Below are positions 1-9,223 of a DNA stretch of 21,160 nt, piece after piece. The stretch is from assembly GCA_000969725.1 (NCBI GenBank), contig JXSR01S007435.1; one strand, 5' to 3'. Made by a program: the position numbers and the translations under genes. The DNA comes from Ophiothrix spiculata (Eukaryota > Echinodermata > Ophiuroidea > Amphilepidida > Ophiotrichidae). The notes under the pieces were generated by a model. It did not search any database and had not been told where the DNA came from. It saw only the letters and a list, made by a program, of their open reading frames with translations. Positions within the stretch are counted from its first letter, which is position 1. Each line of letters begins with the position of its first letter.

Positions 1-100
1 ATGAGCAAAGTCATGCATATTACGTTCACATACGAGCTGAAAACGAGCTTGTATTGGCTCGTTTTTATGGTTACATTTTCGTAAGGGAAGTTTCAAGTCA

Positions 101-265
101 GTGATGTTTCCTTTTATAAATTGTGTTTTGAAGAGATTCTAGTGTTCTGCTATCAAAGGTTGAGTCTGATGGTAAAAGTCACTTATATTAAACACTTAAG
201 GGAGTTCTCCGATGTGGAAACATCGAAACAGAAATCCTCTTGTATACTAACATTTCACAATTTAA
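101..265 (+). repeat. Left part of duplicated block, copy A (matches 18340-18640)
   Basis: The sequence from about 108 (TTTCCTTTTATAAATTGTG) onward matches 18342 onward, followed by shared words such as GTTGAGTCTGATG and a run like AAATCCTCTTGTATAC. Copy B contains two degenerate tandem units of about 115 bases here, where this copy has roughly one. Homology stops near 265 and resumes near 4735, so the intervening DNA looks like an insertion. Weaker similarity may extend to the left of 101. No coding capacity is evident. Confidence 0.7.
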
Positions 266-746
266 TAAGGTTCCCCCGGTCGGCCTTTTCCGCTTCCGAA
301 AAATAGGCCGATCGTATTTCGCATTCCGTTTCCTAGCAACGGCTTTGTTCTCGTCAATTCTCAGCAGCGACCCGTTCATTTCAATTCATTTCGCTAGAAG
401 CCAGTGAACTAAGCGCTTGCCGCTTGGTTTTCAGCATTTTTTACAAAACATCGTCATGCAGTTTTTATTGCAATATTGAAAACTGAACTTTATCATCAAG
501 ATTTGAGCGATGTTTGCGAAATCATGATCTAGTTAAAAACAATTTATTCTTCTTATTTATGCCAATTTGGTGTTCAGACTTATGGACTTTTGACTTGGAC
601 TTGTCATGTTGCAAATCAATTGGAGTGATCGACATCAACGAGGAAATTGATCAATTCTAAAAACTAAATTCTTTACATCAACAAAGAGAATTTAAAATTC
701 TTAAAAATCTTCGAATTTGCTGATTAGTGACATTTTGATTATCACA
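265..746 (+). other. Non-coding leader of the retroelement
   Basis: No convincing reading frame lies here. The left end is GC-richer than the surroundings and contains an imperfect inverted repeat around 273-312 (GGTCGGCC against GGCCGATC with a short loop). The rest is ordinary AT-rich DNA running up to the gag start. It probably corresponds to the 5' untranslated or terminal-repeat region of the element. Confidence 0.4.
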
Positions 747-2377
747 ATGCCGAGAGGAAGAGGACAGAAACGAGATGCTTCACATTTGATCCCAACGGTG
801 CAGACGAGGTCCAGGAGTGGATCAAGGCAACATGGACAAAGTAACAATCGGAACAATATGACACCTACCACTACTGTAGCAACAACAGCAACAGCTTCAA
901 ATACTGCTCGTCGTGGTCGAACTGTTCGCCAGCCTACACGAAGACTGCAAAATAGGCTGCGTTCAGACACAACCAACCAACCAGCCAGCCAACCAAACAG
1001 AGAAGTTGGGGATGAAGCGCCAGCAGAATTTCAAATCCCTAATATTCCAAATGCACAGGGTGAGAATACGGATTGTATTTATTCCTCTTGTAACAGTAGT
1101 GTAGGCGTTTCAAATTTAAATTCCATGTCATGTATGAATCCACAGATTCAAACAATAAGCAGTTCATTGAATAATAGTTTGGCAAACTGTTTTGATACAG
1201 CTACTGTCAGTTCAATGTCAAATCAAATTTCAAGTCAACAATCCAGAGTAAATATCTCATGTTCACCAAGTTATGTCTTTAACAACGCATTAGCGCAAGG
1301 TTTTTTAAACAATCCAATTTCAAGCACTATTAACAGTTCAACAATCATGTCAATTGGTCAGGGTTCTACCCTGTTTCCATCATCACTTCACCTCAAGTGG
1401 GTACTTCATCACAGCCAATTATGACATCGAGTAATTTGCAACCATATAGCCTTGGTTCTAATTTAGTTCAATCGATTATGTCCTCTTCACATCAATTGGG
1501 TATATCAAACCAATTGAATCAAAATGGTACTAATTCTAGCAGTTTAGCAAATGGTTCTAACTTTATGGCTGTACCTACCCCATTTCAAGGGGGCACTTCA
1601 ATTCAGCCAATATCTGAATCACATATGCTAGGAAATAATCCGCAGTCAAACGTATTTTCCTCATTATCCGATTTTCATACCCCAAGTCAATTATCATCAA
1701 TTGAAAGCCCACTCTCCACAGGCCTGCCCCAATCGCTGATTGAAAAAATTGTCAGGGGGGAATATATCGACTTTGCCTTATTATTAGATAATAGTGAGGG
1801 GAAAATCTATGATACAAATGATTTCAAATTATCGGTGGATGAATCAGGTTCCGTTTTATGGAAACAAAACACTCCTAAACGTCAAGTCAACACTATTCAT
1901 GCATGGACCTCGGCTTTTTTGATTTTCTCGTCAGTTTATCTGAGCGTCCACACAAAAAGAGTTCAAGAAATTCTTAAATATGCGCATACTATCCGTACAG
2001 CAGCTTCTAGATTTGGAGACTGGGGTTGGAAAACCTACGATACGCAATTTAGAATGAGACAGCAACGCAATCCACAACGCTCATGGGCGATCATTGATAA
2101 TGAGTTATGGGCACTCTATATCACATCCCCGATTCACAAAAGCCCCTCTATTGAATCGAGTCAATCAAATAAGTCCCGATCGGATTTTCGAGCCCAATTT
2201 CAAAAACGAAATGCCAGAGGAAACCAATCAGGAAGGTTTCAACAATGTATGCAAAAGAGGTACTGTTTCAAATTCAACAGCTCCTCTTGCGCAAACAACA
2301 AATGCACATACTCTCACAAATGCGTGCAGTGTGATGGGGCACATGGAGCGAACTCATGCAATAAAGACAACAAGTAA
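747..2377 (+). pseudogene. Gag-like protein of the retroelement, one frameshift
   Basis: The start is ATG at 747, with A at -3, giving MPRGRGQKRD. The first frame runs to 1424, but readable sequence switches to the -1 frame at about 1370 and continues to the stop at 2375; the joined product would be about 540 residues. The first half is low-complexity (Arg-rich, then Ser/Asn/Gln-rich). The second holds the conserved gag-like domain: LIEKIVRGEYIDF near 1738, HAWTSAF near 1899, IRTAASRF near 1990 and a YDTQFR core near 2038. It ends in two putative zinc-binding clusters at 2264-2359: C-x7-C-x4-C-x3-H, then C-x2-C-x3-H-x4-C. By analogy with other retroelements it would bind RNA and form particles. 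The frameshift could be a mutation or, less likely, a programmed shift. Confidence 0.7.
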
Positions 2378-2448
2378 CAATGTAAACACTATATGTTCCT
2401 TGGGTCCTCTAAATATTTTTGTTGTAACTTGGATCTACTTTTTCCAAG

Positions 2449-2717
2449 GTTGTAAATACCCTTCACCGATAAATGTAACTAAAATGTTACCATTTTTGGA
2501 CACATATCCAGACAAATCATCAGCGTCATTATTAAAAAATGGGTTTTCAGAAGGGTTTAGATTAGGTTATACAGGAAAAAGGGTACCTAGAGATTCTGCC
2601 AACCTAAAATCGACAAAATCAATCTCCAAAAGAGGCATTAGAAACATGTATGGGGAGATTGCCACAGTTACTTCATACATTATGCCCAATCATTTGGTTT
2701 CGGGAAATACTGATTAA
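2449..2717 (+). pseudogene. N-terminal fragment of retroelement pol
   Basis: This frame is open from 2094, overlapping the end of gag in the +1 frame, but similarity to known elements is visible only from about 2455 (SPINVTKMLPFLDTYP). The order SPINV, then a segment ending GFSEGFRLGYTG, then NLKS near 2605 is the typical entry to the pol polyprotein of DIRS/Ngaro-like elements, just before the reverse transcriptase. After NLKST the frame appears broken: an alternative frame gives PKEALETCMG, which fits the family's next segment better. The reading ends at TAA 2715 with no reverse-transcriptase motif. It is a 5' stub of a gene usually several times longer. Assignment rests on recalled family patterns, not a search. 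Confidence 0.55.
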
Positions 2718-3243
2718 GAAAACTCGATTGAAATGCTATTTATTGAAGAAAACTGACCTTAAGGACTAGGCAGTTTACCTTAAGTTCTATACCGAAATGA
2801 AAGATTTTCATTTCACAAGTTGGGAAACATTTTAATAATTGGTTCCTTTTCAACATTCCAACCCAACAAGTTATAAGAATAAAATGAAATAAATAAATGA
2901 ATAAAATGAAATGAAAATAATTATATCTATATATATTCCTCGTTTTACATGTTATGTAAGTGTAAATAAGGGCAACAAAGTCTAAAGGCCTCAAAAATAC
3001 ACTTAGGATTATTGTATATACATTGTATATTGAGTAACAAAAAAGTGGCTCCACCGTTCCATTTGAAAAAATTGAGCATTCTTGTCTTTTGTGGGTGTTA
3101 ACAGTTTCTTAGCTCCGGTTTTGTATCTTAACATCCTGTGCTCAATTTCAAAAAAGTGGTTCCCTGCTTTTTTATTCAACATAGTTTAAGAATTTACTCT
3201 AGTTTTTCCAGATACTGGTTGTTTGTTGTAATTTTCTTTGCAG
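2718..3243. other. AT-rich non-coding stretch where the pol core is missing
   Basis: In a complete element this interval would hold reverse transcriptase, RNase H and recombinase. Instead it contains simple A/T-rich sequence (around 2875-2935, many ATAAAATGAAA words), a direct repeat of AAAAAAGTGGYTCC at 3038-3055 and 3148-3162, and an inverted pair around TTGAGCA (3071) and TGCTCAA (3138). The stretch ends in TTTTCTTTGCAG, a good match to a splice acceptor (AG at 3242-3243), immediately before the SGNH domain begins. I see no coding sequence in it. Confidence 0.5.
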
Positions 3244-3855
3244 CTACTACATGTAGGCGCACATGGCTGGTTTGCGACAGCTTTATGGTTCATGCCGGGA
3301 AAAACCAAACACAGCTCTATGGTGGTGGAATCACCAGCTGGAAAGGCAAAGGAGGAACCCGTATTGACACACTTGTGGCAGAATAAGACAATATTTATCT
3401 GTTGAAGCTTATCCAACAACATTGATTATTCATATCGGGTGCAATGACATCTTCAATGACAACTTAGGTACAATTCGTACAAATGTTGAACAAGCTCTAT
3501 CAGCAATTAGAAATGTATTACCAAATACGAGGCTCATTTGGTCCGACGTCCTACCACGAATGCGTTATTAGGTGAGACGTCTAAACATGCTTGCCAAAAT
3601 TGCAGGTCGAATATTAACAAATGTGCGCACAAACATCTCAGGGAGAAAATTGTCTCCAAAGTTCACTGGATAAGGCATGGTCATGTCATAAAGCCTAGTG
3701 ACAAGACTTTGTATAGATTCAACTTTCTACATCTGTCTGTAAAAGGGTACAGATTACTGAGAAAAAATATTTCAGATGCTCTGGTATTTTTTAACAACAA
3801 TCCAGGCGTACTGATGTTTCCCCCCGTGGAATGGCCAATTGTTGAGTATTACTAG
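3244..3855 (+). pseudogene. SGNH/GDSL-hydrolase-like domain of the retroelement, broken
   Basis: Family blocks are visible in order: WLVCDSFMVHAG (block I, candidate catalytic Ser in C-D-S), WKGKGGTRID (block II Gly), IIHIGCNDIF (block III, G-x-N-D), IWSDVLPRM, and FLHLSVKGYRLL (block V His). The domain is spread over three frames: one to the stop at 3384-3386, a second from 3386 to TAG 3569-3571 and beyond, and a third from about 3660 to the stop at 3853-3855. At least two frameshifts and an in-frame stop make it a pseudogene. In block V the usual D-x-x-H is N-F-L-H, so the catalytic Asp is replaced. SGNH enzymes act as esterases or lipases; their role in retroelements is unsettled. A splice-acceptor-like sequence lies just upstream. 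Confidence 0.6.
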
Positions 3856-3981
3856 CTCTATATTATAATTATATTGAAGTAACTTGGTCTGATTTTCAAA
3901 ATTTAGTTTTCAATGTCATGTGAAAGATGTCCACTAATGGGCAATTTTGTATTTCAGAGCTGCTTATACGTTGCTGTTTGA

Positions 3982-3987
3982 AATAAA
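3982..3987 (+). promoter_or_regulatory. Polyadenylation signal AATAAA after the retroelement genes
   Basis: A canonical AATAAA lies 127 bases after the last retroelement stop codon, in the context GTTTGAAATAAAGACGG. This is a plausible 3' end signal for the element transcript, although such hexamers are common by chance in AT-rich DNA. Confidence 0.4.
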
Positions 3988-4136
3988 GACGGTAACCATT
4001 ATTAGGCACATTTTCATATTTTTTCTCCAAACGAAACATAACTCAGCCATTGAATTTCACACGATTTATGAGAAGAATACGTGCATATTTTGGTACCAAA
4101 ATTCCAGAAAGCTTGTAAAACGTTGAAGTAATTGGT

Positions 4137-4183
4137 AATTACTAGTACTTTTGTCCTTTAACAGGACAAAAGTACTAGTAATT
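4137..4183. repeat. Perfect 21-bp inverted repeat with 5-base loop
   Basis: The left arm 4137-4157 (AATTACTAGTACTTTTGTCC plus T) is exactly complementary to the right arm 4163-4183, with TTAAC between them. Partial complementarity continues outward (CCAATTAC against TCAATTAAC with a small gap). It lies in the 3' untranslated part of the retroelement block. Because both arms are identical it is probably recent or under constraint. It is not a bacterial-type terminator, since there is no U-tract logic in this context. Confidence 0.85.
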
Positions 4184-4735
4184 TGAATCAATTAACATGA
4201 TTAAATATAGACCTTGCGCAAGATTTCACGACAGTTGTATCGATTAACAGGCTTAATCAGCATTTGCAATTCCATTCAGTAATGCGTCCTTTAGCTTTAA
4301 ATACCTAAAGTATATAATTGCATGCCGTTCACTTGTGTGGAGGATGGTCTCATTTTGCATTAAACAGGTTTTATTTCACCCCATTGCGGAAGCAACTCGC
4401 CTTCTTAACACACGGTGCTAAGGATACTGATTATAAGCAACGATCAAAAGATCAAACATATAGTTATTTACAATAAATGCAGAACAATACAACTGCAACA
4501 TTTATCAAGTTAATTCCAATTCAGAAAATTTCAAATTCAAATCCATCATTTTAATTCAGATGGGTTTTGTTCGTGCCACGAATTAATTTAATATCAATTT
4601 AAATTTTACCGAAGATTAATCATTTGGGTTATGCTATGGCATTCAGGAGATCTTCTTTTAATTGGGGAATTTCCCCGTTTCATTTTTCATTTGGGCTTAG
4701 TGTCAAAAACGAGTAAAAAACAGTTGTTAGTTAAA
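4184..4735. other. Non-coding right part of the inserted block
   Basis: AT-rich sequence without a credible gene. Repeated AATTCA words occur around 4510-4555. The frame open at 4631-4837 straddles the junction with the duplicated block and has no recognisable domain. The right junction of the insertion is estimated at 4690-4735, where similarity to 18600-18640 resumes. Confidence 0.4.
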
Positions 4736-5775
4736 TTTCAAATCTCTCGTCCCATGATTCACTGTGTGCATGAAAACCAATTCATTGTAGCAATGATGTT
4801 AAAGAAAATGATCAATGTTTCACTTCACTATGAGTAACAAAAGTAAGATTTGTCAAGCAAAGCATTTAGTATAATAGACAATAATAAATGATGTGTCAAG
4901 CTCTTCCAAGAAATTCATAAGCTCATGATTTATACATATCATAAAAGATTAGCATAAAGTTGTTCAAGCAACAGTTTTCAACGAATGAAGTGATTAAGTC
5001 GCGTATTCATCATTCTTCAAAATAATAATCTTTGATTGTGTTTGCAATCCAATTTTGTGTCATAAAAAGGCATGAACATCAATAAATTTCTGCACCAATA
5101 TCACATATTTCATGAATACCAACACTTTTCGAAAAACTAGAACATTCAAGTGATTTACATTTTGTACTTGTTGTTATTGCATTTGCTTACAAGGGCTTGT
5201 CTCTTCAATACAATTAGCCAGTTCAAATGTTCTGTCCGTGCATAACAATGCATTTTGTAATCCGTGGTAAAATATTTTGTTAACCCATTACTTATTCTAT
5301 TCTAAGTATAGATAATCCATACATGAGAAATTGCAATCTTTAACAATCCTTTCGTGTTTACACAATAAAAAGCACAACTAAAAACCTCTATACGTTTTTG
5401 CTTTAGTCGAAGACAAAAGCCTATCCTATACTTCGATTGACAGGCCTCTTTCGTGCGGTAAGATTAATTCGATACTTATGTTGTCATTTACAATTTGTAA
5501 ACTATTTGTAAGGGATTTGTAAACTAAATCCTTTCTCCGTTAATGAGATAACTTACGACAAACTTGAACAGGCTAAATGTGAGATAAATTGTATAATATT
5601 TTTGTATCATAGCATGATACACACATTTACACATTGGGTTAATGGTTTAATGAAGCATAATTTATTCCGATTCATAATGGAATTTGCTGTCGACAATCAA
5701 AACAACTTTCAGCACATTATCTGCATCATTAAATTTAACATACTATAATGTTCTATGTAAAAGGTAGTCCGATCC
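4735..5775 (+). repeat. Right part of duplicated block, copy A (matches 18632-19375)
   Basis: Long collinear similarity with copy B is visible: CAATGTTTCACTTCACT, AAAGCATTTAG, TGTGTCAAGC, AGCTCATGATTTAT, TCATCATTCTTCAAAA, ATAAATTTCTGCA, and later CAATCAAAACAA. Spacing is preserved except for about 280 extra bases in this copy between roughly 5190 and 5470. Frames in the two copies are not conserved, so the block is probably non-coding: either a local duplication or two copies of an old dispersed repeat. Confidence 0.75.
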
Positions 5776-5926
5776 ATAGGGCTTTGTTTGTTCGGGGATT
5801 TAATCCTAAATACAAATCCACCATCACATTAAAATCCATCCACTGACTACTAGAAAACCCCAAGTTCTAGATAGCAGACTGATCTCACCCCGAAAAAAAG
5901 TAGTCCAATCCATAGGACCTTTGTGT
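5764..5926 (+). repeat. Pair of 25-bp direct repeats about 137 bases apart
   Basis: AGGTAGTCCGATCCATAGGG at about 5763 recurs as AAGTAGTCCAATCCATAGGA at about 5900. Just inside them are inverted TTCGGGG (5793) and CCCCGAA (5890). The arrangement could be a short tandem duplication or a small inserted element. The first copy sits at the right end of the duplicated block. Confidence 0.5.
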
Positions 5927-6241
5927 ATGACCCATGTCTGACGTCATTGGCTAAGGTCAAGTCATCACGGGAAATGGGTCATTTGGCTGAAGAAGTCTGC
6001 AGCAACAGCAGATGAAAATTTCCAACAAGGTAAATTTCAAGTGTTGAGATCCAAAGTTTAAATATAATGGAAATTCAAGGGTGTGTTTATTTGATACTTT
6101 TAATTAGAAAACAAGATCATCAGGCAAAGCAAGGTTGGAAATTGCTCCAAATAGTGACCCCACTTAGCTAAATCTTTTACAAAACCTTCCCCATAAGAAA
6201 AAGTATTCTACCAATTATCATGTAAACACCAACTCTAAACA
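5927..6241. other. Unannotated interval
   Basis: No gene or repeat is recognised. A perfect TGACGTCA palindrome at 5939-5946 is followed by ATTGG, but nothing else supports a promoter. Confidence 0.3.
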
Positions 6242-6513
6242 CAGTTTTATTTGAGGCCCGGTTGAGACTCCACTATCGTATAGAATATTTTGCTTAGAAT
6301 ATTCTATGCTGACGACAAAATGGCGTAGGTCATCGAATAAAACACATTCTATGCTGACGACAAAATGACATAGGTCATCGAGATGACCTACGTCATTCTG
6401 ACGACAAAATGACATAGGTCATCGAGATGACCTACGTCATTTTGTCGTCAGCATAGAATATTCTAAGCAAAATATTCTATACAATAGTGGAGTCTGGACG
6501 GGGCTAAACCCTG
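6242..6513. mobile_element. Foldback MITE with tripled palindromic core
   Basis: The left arm (AGACTCCACTAT from 6265, through AGAATATTTTGCTTAGAATA to GACGACAAAATG) is the near-perfect reverse complement of the right arm ending AGTCT at 6495. Arms of about 75 bases are extended outward by weaker CAG-GTTT and GCCC-GT matches to about 6242 and 6513. The centre holds three starts of GACGACAAAATG at 6311, 6357 and 6400; the last two begin a 43-base, nearly self-complementary unit present twice in tandem. There is no coding capacity. Target-site duplication is not clear. Confidence 0.8.
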
Positions 6514-6548
6514 AATAGCAATTATTCCATACTACGACTATAATGTGA

Positions 6549-6691
6549 GTTTGTTTTCGGTAAAAAATCCCATTTTGCCTGCTTCCCTATAATAATTCAT
6601 ATCACACCAACAATGTCTGGGTTTGTTTTCAGTTATAAATCCCATTTTGCCTGCTTCCCTATAATAATTCATATCACACCAACAATGTCTA
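6549..6691 (+). repeat. 72-bp tandem duplication
   Basis: Two head-to-tail copies (6549-6620 and 6621-6691) start GTTTGTTTTC and continue through CCCATTTTGCCTGCTTCCC to CACCAACAATGTCT. They differ at only a few positions. 72 is a multiple of three, so the minus strand reads through both, but this looks incidental. Confidence 0.85.
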
Positions 6692-7386
6692 GACAAGTTG
6701 ATGTATAAGTTAACAATCTGCCTCATTAATATTATACTCTATTATCCAAACAAATTCTGAAATTAAAACATATCTATATTGGCTATAGGATGACACACGA
6801 AATTTAAATGTATATTTTACATATATGAAGATACAACCTGTGTTTTTGAAAAGACTATGAAAAACAAAAGATCAAGTTGTCTTATTAACTTTGATAATTA
6901 AAGCCATTATCAGAATCATTCTGCTCCTTGCTTCCAAAATTGAAAATTCTGAATGTTTATGATTCATATACTCTTGAAGTTGGTATTTTCATGTTTAAGT
7001 ACTCTAATTATAATAACAATCTCCTGATCAATTTTCATCAATTTTAAAGAAAACACACTGAATTACATGAGTACTTCACAAGAAGCAATAAACAGGGTTT
7101 AAATGGGGCTGCATGGGAACAATCTAAAATGTGTGCTAAATTTCCAAGATGGCCCCCGTAGGTTTGATTATTCACCTTTAGGTGCTTTCAAAAATGGACT
7201 GAAGATTTAACAATAGGTAAATGATTAAGCCTGTATTGGCCATATTGGAAAATCAAAGTTGTGGCCAAGTTGCAACTGGCTCCAAAAATTGTAACCCAAG
7301 TGTGCCCCAGGGCTGTGGGTATATTATTTTCAACACAATAGTGAAAATCTCTTCAAAACATGATATACTTAACAAAGAATCACATA
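6692..7386. other. Unannotated AT-rich interval
   Basis: No reading frame or RNA is recognised. One short inverted pair is visible: TTTCCAAGATGGCC near 7141 against GGCCATATTGGAAA near 7237. It may be a relic of another short element. Confidence 0.3.
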
Positions 7387-7635
7387 TGTGAAGACTTACC
7401 CCGAAAAGGGGGATTTTGCGACAGAACACTTTTTTGAGAAACTGGTGAAAATAGGCAGCAAAAAATACAGAAAATAATAAGAATTTCCAGCAAATTTTCT
7501 GTTGTAAAATTTGATTGCGTTGATCAATTTCAACAAGGTGTCATTTTCAAGCTTAGAAAATGCTATAACAGATGAAATGATAAAATCAAAATTGATATCA
7601 TCTGCAAAGTCCCCCCTTACAGGCGAGCCATCACA
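7387..7635. mobile_element. MITE flanked by TA, copy 1 of a family
   Basis: The left end TGTGAAGACTTACCCC followed by AAGGGGGATTTTGC is matched in reverse complement by the right end (GCAAAGTCCCCCCTTACAGG then CATCACA). Each end abuts TA (7385-7386 and 7636-7637), fitting a TA target duplication. The interior is repeated at 10170-10384. The minus-strand reading frame over this region is an accidental product of the element. Confidence 0.75.
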
Positions 7636-8309
7636 TATCTCCTCAACATAACTGCCAAAGGAGATAGAACTAAAACCTACTAATCTTTTCATCAGGATGT
7701 ACTATCCATTTGAAGATGAGAAATTGCCAGGGAAAGTCCCTTTTCTTCTCTTATTACAAAAGTAACCCGTTACAAAATGAAATGGATTTAATTTGTTGAA
7801 TTTTTAATACAACTAATTGATTTAGTATGGCACACTTCTTTGATAACTTTTAAAGTTCCAACTAACTCATATCAGGACTACACCATATTTATATCACGCT
7901 TACAATCTCCAATAGTGCTGAAGGGCTTTCAACTATAATCTCCAAATGGATAAAAATCACACATATGAAAATCTCTAGATTTCATCCCATCATTTCCTTG
8001 AGGCATGCGCCTGTGATCTACTTAGGCATGATTGCAATATTTTTTCTCTCAAAGGATCTTAGTCAGAATGTTTTATTTTTTTCAATGTTTTTTTGAGATT
8101 TTGGTACCTGTACCCACATCCCTTTTATAACTCATGTGAAATTTATATTACTACTGTAACATGCTTTGTTTTAAAAATATAAATGAAAATGTGTGTAAAA
8201 AATGGTTACCAAAAATAAATTTACACAGCAAAGAAAATGCAGTTTTGAAATACATAATTGCTCAGAATTATTATTGCTGGACCAATGTGAGTGAAATTTG
8301 AATGAAAAT
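7636..8309. other. Unannotated AT-rich interval
   Basis: No gene, repeat or RNA is recognised. There are T-rich runs near 8040-8095. Confidence 0.3.
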
Positions 8310-8535
8310 GTGCATTTACACTGTGACGACTTAGGGGTAACGACAAGCAACGGAGACCTACAGATTGCAGTTTTGAATTTTCCGCTCGTCATTGTTAGTC
8401 AAAGTCAGTTAATGCTCACACAATCCGCTAGCCACACACACTTTCGTTACTATCAGCCGTTTTCAGTAGCAAGTTGTTTTTAGTTGCAAGTCCGTTACCC
8501 TCTGTTGAAGACAAGTCGTCACAGTGTAAATGCAC
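8310..8535. mobile_element. MITE-like element with 23-bp terminal inverted repeats
   Basis: The left end GTGCATTTACACTGTGACGA plus CTT is exactly complementary to the right end (AAGTCGTCACAGTGTAAATG then CAC, ending 8535). A subterminal match, AGGGGTAACG on the left against CGTTACCCTC on the right, continues the arms. Length is 226 bases with no coding capacity. The superfamily is not determined and the target duplication is unclear. Confidence 0.8.
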
Positions 8536-8655
8536 CTTAAAACCTCTTTAGTACCATATATCTTTTTCATGAGAGAAAACAAAACTTTTTATTAGCAATC
8601 AGACAATTCTTCTTTAAGAATTAGTGGTAAGAGATGTCCCTTATTCAATCTTCTG

Positions 8656-8702
8656 ATTATTATTATTATTATTAAAGCACTTATATAGCGTGTGTGTGTG
8701 TG
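8656..8702 (+). repeat. Microsatellites (ATT)n and (GT)n
   Basis: Six ATT units occupy 8656-8673, and a short (GT)n tract occupies 8690-8702. Confidence 0.9.
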
Positions 8703-9223
8703 CTTCCAAATAGAGGGGGTACTCATCATGTACAGATCCCAATTTTTTTTAAGGAGAAAGCACACATTTGCAAGTGTTATGAGTTGGGACCATGGCATAA
8801 TGAAAAAGATAAAAAACACTGACAAGAGTTCCCTGAACGTCTGACCAACCCAATTAAAAAAATTAAATAATGTCTGACAATCAACTATATTTCTTTGTCA
8901 ATTTCAATTGAACTGAACATTAATTTGCATTGCATGAAAATTAAGTTGTTTACATGTTACTGTTCTTTTCATATATTGGAAAATGGAATAAATGCTTTAT
9001 TATAGGGGACATATGGTAATTATATCAAGTAATCATATAATTGTGACAGATGTTGCAATTAAATGTTACAAAGGTCTTTGGATATTAAGAATTTGTAAGT
9101 TATCGGCAAGATCATGTGTCCTTTCAACTCTGTAGAAATGATTAAACAATTAAAGTTGGTCTTATTATGATAAGAAAAAATGATGGGAGAAAATGGATCC
9201 ACAAATGACCTCTCCTTTGGTTG
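8703..9223. other. Unannotated AT-rich interval
   Basis: Nothing recognisable beyond short homopolymer runs. Confidence 0.3.

Larger units (their letters stand above)
265..4735 (+). mobile_element. Degenerate DIRS/Ngaro-like tyrosine-recombinase retroelement, internally deleted
   Basis: This block carries, in order, a gag-like gene, the start of a pol-like frame and an SGNH-hydrolase-like domain, all on the plus strand. The central gag domain and the pol start (ending in an NLKS motif) have the pattern I know from metazoan DIRS and Ngaro elements. SGNH domains have been reported in some Ngaro elements. No reverse transcriptase, RNase H, methyltransferase or tyrosine recombinase can be read, so the copy is non-autonomous. 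The outer limits are inferred from where homology to 18340-19375 breaks off. I could not find the split direct repeats expected of Ngaro or the inverted terminal repeats of DIRS, so the exact ends and subfamily are uncertain. Confidence 0.65.

Noticed and set aside
2374-2448. A 75-base intron joining gag to pol (GTAACA donor, TTTTTCCAAG acceptor)
   Set aside because: After removal the gag frame meets TAA at 2453, so the splice would not produce a fusion.
4631-4837. 68-codon plus-strand frame as a gene
   Set aside because: It spans the junction between the insertion and the duplicated block and shows no domain.
5939-5946. TGACGTCA (CRE-like) followed by ATTGG as a promoter; a second TGACGTCA at 13202-13209
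   Set aside because: Eight-base matches with no adjacent gene or transcription start evidence are not enough.
6538-6726. A repeat-containing peptide with 24-residue units on the minus strand
   Set aside because: It simply reflects the 72-bp tandem duplication of non-coding DNA.
7396-7692. 98-codon minus-strand frame as a gene
   Set aside because: It is almost entirely inside the MITE at 7387-7635; its counterpart at 10236-10451 is likewise a repeat shadow.
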